Assembly (NCBI GenBank): GCA_049518415.1
Contig: JBEKRX010000064.1
Coordinates: 1-64,000 of the forward strand
DNA from: CAVQND01 sp049518415
GTDB taxonomy: Bacteria > Verrucomicrobiota > Verrucomicrobiia > Limisphaerales > UBA8199
Length of the DNA stretch: 64,000 nucleotides
Reading direction: 5' to 3'
How positions within the stretch are numbered: the first letter of the stretch is position 1; every line of letters begins with the position of its first letter. The position numbers and the translations under genes were made by a program. Shown in pieces: positions 43,719 to 51,877 of the stretch. The notes beneath the pieces were generated by a model. That model did no database searches. It saw only the letters and a program-made list of their open reading frames with translations, and was not told the origin of the DNA.

Positions 43719-45008
43719 ATGAAAACCCAGCCCACGCCGACACCCTTCTGCCCCCTGAGCCGCCGCAAATTCATCCATTCGACCGCCAAAGCCACCGCCG
43801 CGCTGGGCCTCTTGCAGGCCGCGCCCTATGTGGCGCGCGGCCGCGTCCTGGGCGCTAACGACCAGCTCGGCGTCGGCTTCATCGGGGTCGGCGGGCGCGG
43901 TTCCAGCCATATAGGCACCGTGCAGCGCCTGATTCAGGCCGGCGAGAAGCTCAAAATTGTGGCGGTTTGCGACGCCTACCGCTATCGCCTGGACGAAGCC
44001 GCCAAGCCTACCGGCGCCAAGGCTTACCTGAAGCACGTGGAGCTGCTGGCCGACCCGAATGTGGATGTCGTCTGCATCGCCACGCCCGACCGCCTCCACG
44101 TCCCGCAGGCGCTCGACGCCATCCGGGCGGGCAAGGATGTGTACTGTGAAAAGCCGATGGGGCACTGGTCCCAGTTCAGCCTGGCCAAACAATTCTATGC
44201 GCAAACCCTTGAACTCAAACGCGTCGTGCAGATCGGCAACCAAGGCAACTCCAGCGCCGCCTGGCAAAAGGTGCGCGAGTTGGTGCAGCAGGGGGCCATC
44301 GGCCGCGTGCAGCTCGTCACTGCCGGCTTCTACCGCTACGGCGATTGGGGCGAGCGCATGCCCATCCCGGACCGGGACGCCAAACCCGGACCGGACCTGG
44401 ACTGGGAAGCGTTCCTGGGTGACGCGCCGAAAGTCCCTTTTACCGTGGACCGTTTCTTCAGTTGGCGCAAGTACCTCGACTATGCCGGCGGCCCTTGCAC
44501 CGACTTGTTCCCGCACGTCTTCACGCCCTTTGTCAGCGCCCTCGGCCTCAAATTCCCCACCCGCGCCGTGGCCTCCGGCGGCATCTTCAAATACACCACT
44601 TACGATCGCGAAGTCCCCGACACCTTCAACATGTGCCTCGATTACCCGGAGAACCTCGCCATCGTCATCCCCTGCTCCCTGGCCAACGATTATCCCCCCG
44701 AGGCGGCCATCCGCGGCGACGAAGGCACGCTCACGCTCCAGAATCCCGCTGAATGGAACGTCGGTTTCGACAGCCTCACCGTCGTCCCCCGCAAAGGCGA
44801 ACGGCGGGTCTTCCCGGCGGGGAAGATGGACACCACTCCCCTGCATTGGCAGAACTTCCTCCATTGCGTGCGGACCCGCGAAAAGCCCGTGAGCGATGTC
44901 GAGTTTGGCCTCCACGTGCAGGCGGCCCTGAACATGGCGATGCTCAGTCTCCTGAAGGAAAAGGTAGCGAAGTTTGACCTGGCCAAGCAGGAAATCGTCT
45001 TCAGCTAG
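43719..45008 (+). CDS. Tat-exported Gfo/Idh/MocA family oxidoreductase
   Basis: From ATG 43719, preceded by TAGGAGTGATTG, the 429-residue product begins with a twin-arginine signal (LSRRKFIHSTAKATAALGLL). The NAD-binding motif is GVGFIGVGGRGSSHI (about residues 48-62), the EKP motif is YCEKPMGHWSQFS (about 143-155), and the C-terminal domain contains PCTDLFPHVFTPFVSALG. It belongs to the family of exported sugar oxidoreductases of this phylum. It is convergent with the catabolic operon that ends at 45358; the dispersed repeat copy 4 starts 3 bases after its stop. Confidence 0.92.
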   Translation: MKTQPTPTPFCPLSRRKFIHSTAKATAALGLLQAAPYVARGRVLGANDQLGVGFIGVGGRGSSHIGTVQRLIQAGEKLKIVAVCDAYRYRLDEAAKPTGAKAYLKHVELLADPNVDVVCIATPDRLHVPQALDAIRAGKDVYCEKPMGHWSQFSLAKQFYAQTLELKRVVQIGNQGNSSAAWQKVRELVQQGAIGRVQLVTAGFYRYGDWGERMPIPDRDAKPGPDLDWEAFLGDAPKVPFTVDRFFSWRKYLDYAGGPCTDLFPHVFTPFVSALGLKFPTRAVASGGIFKYTTYDREVPDTFNMCLDYPENLAIVIPCSLANDYPPEAAIRGDEGTLTLQNPAEWNVGFDSLTVVPRKGERRVFPAGKMDTTPLHWQNFLHCVRTREKPVSDVEFGLHVQAALNMAMLSLLKEKVAKFDLAKQEIVFS

Positions 45009-45010
45009 AA

Positions 45011-45360
45011 TCCCTCACCGGCGAAACTCGCTTTAATCAGCTCAAGTTCCGCTGCGATTGCAGAAGCGCGCTCAGCCAGCGCTCCTTTTAGGTGAATTGA
45101 GAATTGAGGATCGAAAAACGATCATTGGTTATTGAAGAAGCCCCGCGGATGAGGCCGCATGAACTTTCGGACTGCGGGCTCAATGACCAATGAGCAATAC
45201 TCAATGCTCAATTCTCAATGAATCCCCCTTCCCTGAGAGGGATACCACTTCGCATGGGAATGAGGCTGTTGTTCGTTGGCTACGGCTTACGCGGCCATTT
45301 TCGGGGTAACCTCTCCGGGCGGGCTCGATTCCAGAAGTGGCCTGAGGCGCAGCCTCGCTA
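45011..45360 (+). repeat. Dispersed ~215-bp repeat, copy 4 (with extension)
   Basis: Blocks: CCCTCACCGGCGAAACTCG, AATCAGCTCAAGTTCCGCTG, CAGCCAGCGCTCCTTTTAGG, AATTGAGAATTGAGGATCG, AAAAACGATCATTGG, CTCAATGCTCAATTCTCAAT ending near 45222. The extension holds GGGATACCACTTCGCATGGG (shared with copy 1) and CCTGAGGCGCAGCCTCGCTA at 45341-45360 (shared with copy 2). Confidence 0.85.
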
Positions 45361-46506
45361 GACGTTCTCGACGGTTTGATTTTTCTGGGAAGCCAAAGCG
45401 GCCGTAAAGAGCCGGTGGCTCAAGGCGGCTTCCGCCAGCGTGGGGCAACCGGCAAAGCGTTTGGCGGGTACGCCCGCCACCAGTTCGTGGAGAAAGGCCG
45501 CCCACATCTGCAGAATGGCGTCGGGAAACCCGAACTCGAAGATCGGCCCGGTGATGGTCTGGAACGCCGTTTCGTGCCCGGTTTCGACGCAACCCCAGAC
45601 CTGTTCACCGCCGGAATAGTCCAGCCATTCCAGGCGCTTGGGCTGGCGGGTGGAGAAGCGCGCGGAGGCCTTGGCGCCGAGCACCTCCAAGTACCAGGTG
45701 TTCTTTTGGCCCGGGGCCATCCGTTGGAATTTGAGGGTCATGGGGAAAGGCTGGCCGCTGCCGGGATCGGTCGCTTCGCACAAAAGCGTGGCATTGTCCC
45801 AGGTCCGGCACGGCGCCCGGCCGCCCTTGCCATCCGGCCTTTCTTGCACGATGTCCGACAAAACCGCCCGGACGTTTCGCGGGAACCACCCGGCGCGGAA
45901 CGGCACCGTGCAGACATGCAGGCCAAGGTCGCCCATGACGCCGTACTCACCATTGAACTCGATCATGCGTTTCCAGTTGATGGGTTTGTTGGGATCCAGA
46001 TCGCTGGAATGAAGGAACCCGGCGTTCACCTCGAGGATGCGGCCAAACAGGTTGCGCTCCAGGGCCTCGCCGATGCGCTGGACCGCCGGGAAAAACAGCC
46101 ATTGCGAAGCGCCCCGGACAAACACCTTGGGGTGCTGCGCGGCGCATTCATGGATCGCTTGATGCGCAGCGAGATCGATGCCCACCGGTTTTTCAGCCAT
46201 CAGATGTTTGCCCGCGGCAATGGCGGCGCAGCAAACCTCCCGGTGCAGGTGATGCGGCAACGCCATATAGACCGCCTCGACCTCGCCATTGGCCAGCAGT
46301 TCCCGGTAGTCGTGCGTGAACTGGCCAAGGCCGGGGAAATTCTGGCGGAACCAGTCGAAGGGGGCCGGGCTGCGGTTGCAGACCGCCACGATCTCCGGCC
46401 GGGCAGCCGGCTTCAACAGGTGGCACCAACGCGCGGCGGCGCTCGCAAACTCGCGGCCCATCAAGCCGCAACCGATAATGCCAAAGCGTATCGTTCTCAT
46501 AATCAT
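45358..46506 (-). CDS. Cytoplasmic Gfo/Idh/MocA family oxidoreductase
   Basis: The 382-residue enzyme lacks a Tat signal and begins RFGIIGCGLMGREFASAAA, the NAD(P)-binding GxGxxG fold. The family motif is MAEKPVGIDLAAHQAI (about residues 103-118) with the EKP Lys, and the C-terminal domain includes EYGVMGDLGLHVCTVPF with the conserved D and H. It is the last gene of the six-gene minus-strand operon and overlaps the amidohydrolase stop by 4 bases. It probably oxidises a sugar or cyclitol handled by the operon (inference). Confidence 0.9.
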   Translation of the reverse strand: MIMRTIRFGIIGCGLMGREFASAAARWCHLLKPAARPEIVAVCNRSPAPFDWFRQNFPGLGQFTHDYRELLANGEVEAVYMALPHHLHREVCCAAIAAGKHLMAEKPVGIDLAAHQAIHECAAQHPKVFVRGASQWLFFPAVQRIGEALERNLFGRILEVNAGFLHSSDLDPNKPINWKRMIEFNGEYGVMGDLGLHVCTVPFRAGWFPRNVRAVLSDIVQERPDGKGGRAPCRTWDNATLLCEATDPGSGQPFPMTLKFQRMAPGQKNTWYLEVLGAKASARFSTRQPKRLEWLDYSGGEQVWGCVETGHETAFQTITGPIFEFGFPDAILQMWAAFLHELVAGVPAKRFAGCPTLAEAALSHRLFTAALASQKNQTVENV

Positions 46507-47579
46507 TTCCCCTTCGGTTTGCGGTCCAGGACCCCACGAATCAACCGGGCCGCGTTGTCGTGGAAAATGGATTCAATTTCTTTGCGCCCGGTGACGCCCA
46601 GTTCCTCGCACGCCTGTTTGATGGCGCACAGGTCTTCGTACATGAACAGGGTGTACCGGGCCTCGACCTCCGGCGCCTCGCGTTGCTGATTAAAGTGGAA
46701 GGGATGGCTGACTCGGTTGATGTAGCTGCGGCCGGAGTATTGGCGGCGTCCACGCATGTAGAGCACAGGATTGTCCGAGCCGTAAATGAGCCGTTGCGGA
46801 CCCAAGTGCTGGAGGGCGAGGCGGTGGCAGGCGGGATTGAGGACGGCGGAGGTATCGAAGAACAGGCCCGGGTCCTCGGCGAATTGGGGCAAGGCCTCCA
46901 AGGCCTGGGGCTCGGTGTAGCAGCGGCCAAGGTGAGCGATCACCAGGGCGATATTGGGGTAACGGCGCCGGAGCTCGCGGATTTCCCGGAGGTTGTCCGG
47001 ATGGCCAAGGCGGGCGGCTTTAGGCACGTGCAGGGTGACCCAGCCATGACCATCGTTCACTACTTCCAACTGGCGATGGGGCAGGAAGTCGAAAATGCTG
47101 GCCTCCAGATGCGCGTCCCGTGTTTCCCGGTTCAGGCTCAGCAAAGCGTAGTAAGGTTTTACCCCGATTACCCCTGGCGCGCGGAGCAGGGCGGCGATTT
47201 TGTCCGGTGACCATTGTGGCTGGATAACCGCCAGGCTGTGCCAGCCCCGCTTCGGGCATTCCTGCTCAAGGTAAGCATTGCCGGCGTCGAGGTCAAAATC
47301 CAGGTCGGGCATGCCGAAGGCCAGGCAAGACAACTCCCGGTTCGGGAACACCGTGCGGCAGCAGCGTTCCGCAGTCGGGGCGTCGATGGGTTCGCAGACT
47401 TCGTTGACCCAGTATTGTTTGCGCCTAGCCTCGGTCATGGGGGCCAAACGGTCTGCGGCCCGCGCCACGTGCAGGTGAGCGTCAATCAGGCGCCGGGGGA
47501 GCCATTGCTCCAGATGCTCATCCCAGAACGCGCGGTCCACGTCCGTGTAGTTCCAAACGAAATAGAGGGGCTGGTTCAC
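46503..47579 (-). CDS. Amidohydrolase family 2 (lactonase/decarboxylase-type) protein
   Basis: The 358-residue TIM-barrel hydrolase has the metal-ligand pattern RRLIDAHLHVARAAD (HxH, about residues 29-43), GWVTLHVPKAARLG (about 179-192), ALVIAHLGRCYTEP (His, about 211-224) and RLIYGSDNPVLYMRG (Asp, about 263-277). Amidohydrolase-2 proteins include sugar lactonases and decarboxylases; in a sugar operon beside a dehydrogenase a lactonase role is plausible. Four-base overlaps with both neighbouring genes show tight coupling. Confidence 0.85.
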   Translation of the reverse strand: MNQPLYFVWNYTDVDRAFWDEHLEQWLPRRLIDAHLHVARAADRLAPMTEARRKQYWVNEVCEPIDAPTAERCCRTVFPNRELSCLAFGMPDLDFDLDAGNAYLEQECPKRGWHSLAVIQPQWSPDKIAALLRAPGVIGVKPYYALLSLNRETRDAHLEASIFDFLPHRQLEVVNDGHGWVTLHVPKAARLGHPDNLREIRELRRRYPNIALVIAHLGRCYTEPQALEALPQFAEDPGLFFDTSAVLNPACHRLALQHLGPQRLIYGSDNPVLYMRGRRQYSGRSYINRVSHPFHFNQQREAPEVEARYTLFMYEDLCAIKQACEELGVTGRKEIESIFHDNAARLIRGVLDRKPKGK

Positions 47580-49039
47580 GCGCCAATTCCCTGGGCCAGG
47601 GGCAGCGACGCCAGGTACTCACGGTATTGCGCCTGGTAAAAGGGGGCGTCCGTCCCGGGGTGGACGCGCCTGGGGGCAGGCATCATGGACTCGGCCAGTT
47701 CCGGCAGTGACTTCCCAGGCTCCAATAATCCCCGCGCGACAATGGCCGCCCCGACCAGGCTCGCCTCACTGCCGGCCCCGCAACGCAGCGGCAGGCCGGT
47801 GACATCCGCCAGCAGTTGCGGGGTCACGCGGCTGGCGGCCGCACCCCCGCCCATCACCAATTGCTCAATCACTTGACCGGTGTGGCGCACAAAATCCAGG
47901 TGGCGATTCAATTCCAAGGCCAGGCCCTCGACCACGGCGCGGATCAGGTGGGGAGCGCGATGGCACAGTTGGAGGCCGGACAGACGGCCTTTAACGGCTG
48001 GCGCCAGACCGGAAGCACCGAAGGGTGTCAGGAATGGCCAGAAACGGAGGCCTTCACTGCCTGGCGGAGATGATTCAAGAAGCTGGTCAATCCCATTTCC
48101 GTCCCGGCCGGCCAGGCCCGTCGTCTCCAAAGCCCAGGTCAAGGCCGAACCGCCGTTGACCATTGAAAGGATTTGACCCCAAAGACCATCTATAACGTGG
48201 TGGCACACGAAAGTATCATTATTGACCGGTACGGGCAGGCAGTTGCCCACCGCCAGCAGGACCCAGGCTGTGCCAGTGCCGACCATGACCGTGCCGGCCC
48301 GAACAGCGCCGGTCCCCAGCGCTGAGGCATATTGGTCATGAATGGCCGGGGAAACCGGGATGCCCGCCCGCAGGCCGGTCGTCTGCGCAATGGCCGGCGC
48401 CAGGCCGCCCGCCGTCTCCCGCGCCGACATGAGGGCCGGGAACTGTTTTACCTCCAGGCCAAGGCGCTCGAGCAGGTCAGGGTCATAAGTGCGGCTTTGA
48501 GGATTATAGAACAGCGTCAGAGCCGCCGAAGTGCCATCCTGGGCCGGCTGCCCACACAACCGGCAGACAATGCTATCGCCCACGAACCCGAGGCGATTCG
48601 GGGCATCAACCAGGCCGCACTGTTCCTTGCGCAGGCGCAGGACCTGGCCGATGCACAGCCAGGAACCCCCATGCACAATCCGCTCAAGGAACCACTCCCG
48701 CCCAAGCTCCGCATTCAGCGCCTCGTCAAAAGGCCGGCCGCGCTGGTCCAGCCAACTGATGACTCGTCCCAGAGGGTTGCCTTTGGCATCGAACACTTGC
48801 ATCGCGCCCCCCTGGCTGGAGATGCCGATGGCCTTGATTTCCGAATCCTTGACCTGTTGCACGGCCTGCCGGATGGCGGTCAGGGTCGCGCCCCAGATTT
48901 CTTCCAGGTCCTGTTCCACGCCCCCATCGCGCAGGCGAAACAACTGCACCGGGCAGGAGCCGCGGGCCACCGCCCGCCCGGCGCGGTCCGTTACCAGCGC
49001 CTTCACGTTGGTCGTGCCAAGGTCCAGACCCAACAGCAT
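47576..49039 (-). CDS. FGGY family carbohydrate kinase
   Basis: The 487-residue kinase has the phosphate-binding start LLGLDLGTTNVKALVTD, the hinge ISSQGGAMQVFDAKGNPLGRVISWLDQRG with catalytic-region Asp/Gln residues, AGTVMVGTGTAWVLLAVG (about 243-260) and the C-terminal ATPase-fold segment EQLVMGGGAAASRVTPQLLADVTGLPLR. This matches xylulokinase/gluconate/rhamnulokinase-like FGGY enzymes that phosphorylate a keto-sugar or polyol with ATP. Its product would be cleaved by an aldolase not encoded in this window. Confidence 0.92.
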   Translation of the reverse strand: MLLGLDLGTTNVKALVTDRAGRAVARGSCPVQLFRLRDGGVEQDLEEIWGATLTAIRQAVQQVKDSEIKAIGISSQGGAMQVFDAKGNPLGRVISWLDQRGRPFDEALNAELGREWFLERIVHGGSWLCIGQVLRLRKEQCGLVDAPNRLGFVGDSIVCRLCGQPAQDGTSAALTLFYNPQSRTYDPDLLERLGLEVKQFPALMSARETAGGLAPAIAQTTGLRAGIPVSPAIHDQYASALGTGAVRAGTVMVGTGTAWVLLAVGNCLPVPVNNDTFVCHHVIDGLWGQILSMVNGGSALTWALETTGLAGRDGNGIDQLLESSPPGSEGLRFWPFLTPFGASGLAPAVKGRLSGLQLCHRAPHLIRAVVEGLALELNRHLDFVRHTGQVIEQLVMGGGAAASRVTPQLLADVTGLPLRCGAGSEASLVGAAIVARGLLEPGKSLPELAESMMPAPRRVHPGTDAPFYQAQYREYLASLPLAQGIGA

Positions 49040-49042
49040 AAA

Positions 49043-50449
49043 TCAGAGTTCGATGTAATCCGCCCCGAGCAACCCTGCCGCCAGGCGCAAACGCCGCCGG
49101 GCATCGCCGAAACAGACCGCGTTATGGTGCGGGCCGCCGGCCTTGGCGTAAGCGGTGAGAAACTCGCGCACGTCGCCAGCCGGGTGCAGTTTGAAATGCG
49201 GCACACAGAAGCCCGGCAGCGGACCGTAATCGGCAATTCTCGCGGGCGCCGCAATGATGCGCCACTGTGCGCCCGGCCCCAGCGTCAGGGCCATGAACGT
49301 GGCGGGTCCGGGCTCAAAACTCGTTACCAGCGCCAGTTGACGGCCGCGCGTGCGGGTAATCTGCGTGGGCCGGGCGACCAGCGGCACTTTGCGGTCGCGC
49401 CGCGCCATGGCCACATTGGCTTCACCCATATGACTCATGAACAGACCGTTGCCGGCAAAATCGATGGTGAAGATTTCCGAAAAGCTGGCGGGCCCCTTCA
49501 GCCAATTAAAAAACGCCGTCGCCGCCGCCGCAATCAAATCACCCTCCCCGCCGAAGCCGATGCCTTCCGCCATCAGGCGACTGGCCGCCACGAAAGGCAG
49601 AGTGGAGGCGCGCTCATCCTCGCCGAAGGCCATGAACTGGTAGGTCAGCGCATTGAGACGGTGCTCGGTCACCAGGGCGCGCGCAGCCAACTCGGCGCGC
49701 GCCGTGCATGCCAGGTCCGCCGCCGTGAGGTCCGGCGCCACCTCATAACTGCCGCGGTAGGCCTCGATCAGTTCCGCCACCGCGGCGGCCGGGGCGGCAG
49801 CCGACCGCTCGAGGTAGTCCTCCAGGCTCAGGTGCCTCCAGGAACAGCCCAAAGTAGCCGCCAGATGCGTCGTATCCACCGCCAGGTCGCCCATGCCGGG
49901 AAACGGGCAGCCGAGCAGGCCGAGCCGGGCCTGGCGCAATTGGCGCACCGCCGCCGCGGCGGCAAAAAAGTCGCCCAGTTCAGCCAGGCCCGGCTCCTCG
50001 TCAGCGCGACTGGTGACATAGTGAAACGGGACGCGGGCGCGCAGGAGCACGTTGGCCAGGTCCTGCGTGCCGTGCACCCCGTGATTCTCCAGCATGGCGG
50101 CGACCGTGAACGACTGGTCCACGGCCGCCAGTTCCTGGGTGTTCCAGAGCACCAGCGGCAGGCGAGTTCGTTGCAGGGCGGGCAACGCGACCTGGCTGGG
50201 GGCATAAGTCAGCAACACCACCAGCAGCGCGTCCACGCCGGCAGCTTCATATTGTGTGAGGGCGCCCTCGAGGTCCTCGCGCCGGCAAACCGCGGCGCCG
50301 AAGAGCACCTCGGCATAGGGTTGCAGGGCGGGGAGGACCGCCTGGCGCACCCAGGTCTCACGCGACGCGCGCAGGCCCGGCGCCAGCGTTTCGTACAGCT
50401 CCAGGGTCAGGGCCGCCAGGCCGATTCTGGGGCGCCGGGCGATGTTCAT
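49043..50449 (-). CDS. L-fucose/L-arabinose isomerase family protein
   Basis: The 468-residue protein opens PRIGLAALTLELYETLAPGL and has the Rossmann-like N-terminal segments GVDALLVVLLTYAPSQVAL and RLPLVLWNTQELA, then GVHGTQDLANVLLRARVPFHYV and a middle YEVAPDLTAADLA, MAEGIGFGGEGDLIAAA (with likely metal-ligand Glu), and NGLFMSHMGEANVAMA, the arrangement of L-arabinose/L-fucose isomerase-like proteins. It should interconvert an aldose and ketose feeding the kinase gene 3 bases downstream. Exact sugar unknown. Confidence 0.87.
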   Translation of the reverse strand: MNIARRPRIGLAALTLELYETLAPGLRASRETWVRQAVLPALQPYAEVLFGAAVCRREDLEGALTQYEAAGVDALLVVLLTYAPSQVALPALQRTRLPLVLWNTQELAAVDQSFTVAAMLENHGVHGTQDLANVLLRARVPFHYVTSRADEEPGLAELGDFFAAAAAVRQLRQARLGLLGCPFPGMGDLAVDTTHLAATLGCSWRHLSLEDYLERSAAAPAAAVAELIEAYRGSYEVAPDLTAADLACTARAELAARALVTEHRLNALTYQFMAFGEDERASTLPFVAASRLMAEGIGFGGEGDLIAAAATAFFNWLKGPASFSEIFTIDFAGNGLFMSHMGEANVAMARRDRKVPLVARPTQITRTRGRQLALVTSFEPGPATFMALTLGPGAQWRIIAAPARIADYGPLPGFCVPHFKLHPAGDVREFLTAYAKAGGPHHNAVCFGDARRRLRLAAGLLGADYIEL

Positions 50450-51861
50450 CGCCTGCCTTTCCGGACGTGCCTGCTTCTGGATGCGTCACGCCTGACGAGT
50501 TTTCGGAAACTGTCGAGGACAAAATCCACGACGCTATCGTCGGCCAGGAGCCCCAACTTGGTCAGGATCGTGCTATGGCCTTCGTGGTAGGCATGCACCC
50601 GCGTCCAAAGCCCCGCTTCCAGCAACTGGCCCTGAAATTGTTTGGCCGCTGCCACGTGACGGAACTTCAGGCCCGTCAGATGGCCGCGGCCCTGCGCGCA
50701 AAGGAGCGGCCCCGGAAATTCGGCCGCCAGCCCCTGGAAGCCCTCCTGGATGCGCCTCCCGGTCTCTCGAATGCGGTCCGCCTGCTCCTGGATCATTTCC
50801 AGCGAGCAGAGCGCCACAAAAGCCGGCAGGGCCGCCGAACCATTGGTGCTGATGGCGTCATATTGCTCCAGCACGTCATGCCGTCCGCGCAGCAGGACGC
50901 CCGCCAGCGGATGGTAACCCGCGGTCATGCCCTTGCCCAAAACGACCAGGTCCGGTTGCAGCCCCAGCCGGCGATAGGCGAATATCTCCGGCTCCCAGAA
51001 ACCGGTCTGGATTTCATCCAGGCACATGAGCGCCCCGGTTTCGCGGCATAATCGCTGCGCCAGCCGCAGGTATTCCGCCTCCAGGGCCAGGGCTTCGCGG
51101 TTCATCATGATGGGCTCCGCCCAAAACCCCGCCAGCCGGGCGCCGTGCTGGCGGAAGGCCGCTTCCAGGGCGTCTGCGTCGTTGGGCTCCAGCACCACGA
51201 CTTCCAAGCGCGACAGCAGGCCCGGCCACATCCCGCGCAGGAACTGCGCCACCATGTCCGTGCCGTGGTAATTGCCCCTCAGCACCGCCACCACCGGCAC
51301 GGCCGCGGCGCCGTGCTCGCGGGCGAAAACCTTGAGCTGAATCTTCAGCGCCGCCGCGCAGGCCACCGAACCCGTGCAGACCCCAAGCAACACCGTGTCC
51401 AGCGGAGCTTTTTCCCCGGGCGCATTGCCCAACTCGACCAACTGGTGGGCGAGCCGCTTTAAAGGCGCCTGCGGGATATTGGAATGGTTGTCCCAGACCA
51501 CCCCGGCGCGGCTCGCCGCCGCCAGCGCGGCGCCCAGGCCGGGATGATTGTAGCCCCAGGCCATCTGGTAATGGCCGGCGGTGCAGTCCAGGAAAAGCCG
51601 CCGCTGCTCCGTCAAATAGAACAAGCCCCGGCCCACCAGAAAATCATCGCTCGCTCCCCTTTGCTTGCCACCGTAGGAAGCCGGCAGCGCAGATTTGTCG
51701 ATCGGCGTGAAGGCCGGGATTCCGGCTATGGCCTGGCCCACGTGTCGGAGCAGTTGACCGGTGTCCCGCCGATCCAGAAAGCGCAGGCCGGCTCGCATCG
51801 CGGCCGAGATGTTCGGCCCTTCGGAACCAAGGACTCTGGCAAGTGACAAACGCCTGTTCAT
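50446..51861 (-). CDS. Class III PLP-dependent aminotransferase
   Basis: The 471-residue enzyme shows the class III fold-type I pattern: HYQMAWGYNHPGLGAAL near the start, VLLGVCTGSVACAAALKIQLKVF, ALMCLDEIQTGFWEPEIF with the PLP-pyridine Asp, DLVVLGKGMTAGYHPLAGVLL with the Schiff-base Lys, and QGRGHLTGLKFRH at the C-terminus. Relatives include 4-aminobutyrate, ornithine and glutamate-1-semialdehyde aminotransferases. Its place between a sugar symporter and sugar isomerase, with a 4-base overlap to the isomerase, is unusual and suggests an amino-sugar or amino-cyclitol substrate (inference). Confidence 0.9.
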   Translation of the reverse strand: MNRRLSLARVLGSEGPNISAAMRAGLRFLDRRDTGQLLRHVGQAIAGIPAFTPIDKSALPASYGGKQRGASDDFLVGRGLFYLTEQRRLFLDCTAGHYQMAWGYNHPGLGAALAAASRAGVVWDNHSNIPQAPLKRLAHQLVELGNAPGEKAPLDTVLLGVCTGSVACAAALKIQLKVFAREHGAAAVPVVAVLRGNYHGTDMVAQFLRGMWPGLLSRLEVVVLEPNDADALEAAFRQHGARLAGFWAEPIMMNREALALEAEYLRLAQRLCRETGALMCLDEIQTGFWEPEIFAYRRLGLQPDLVVLGKGMTAGYHPLAGVLLRGRHDVLEQYDAISTNGSAALPAFVALCSLEMIQEQADRIRETGRRIQEGFQGLAAEFPGPLLCAQGRGHLTGLKFRHVAAAKQFQGQLLEAGLWTRVHAYHEGHSTILTKLGLLADDSVVDFVLDSFRKLVRRDASRSRHVRKGRR

Positions 51862-51877
51862 AGCGGCGGTTTAAGCT

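Noticed and set aside
48332..50590. Plus-strand 752-codon open frame opposite the kinase and isomerase genes
   Set aside because: Arg/Gln/His-rich sequence with no domain; antisense to two well-supported genes.
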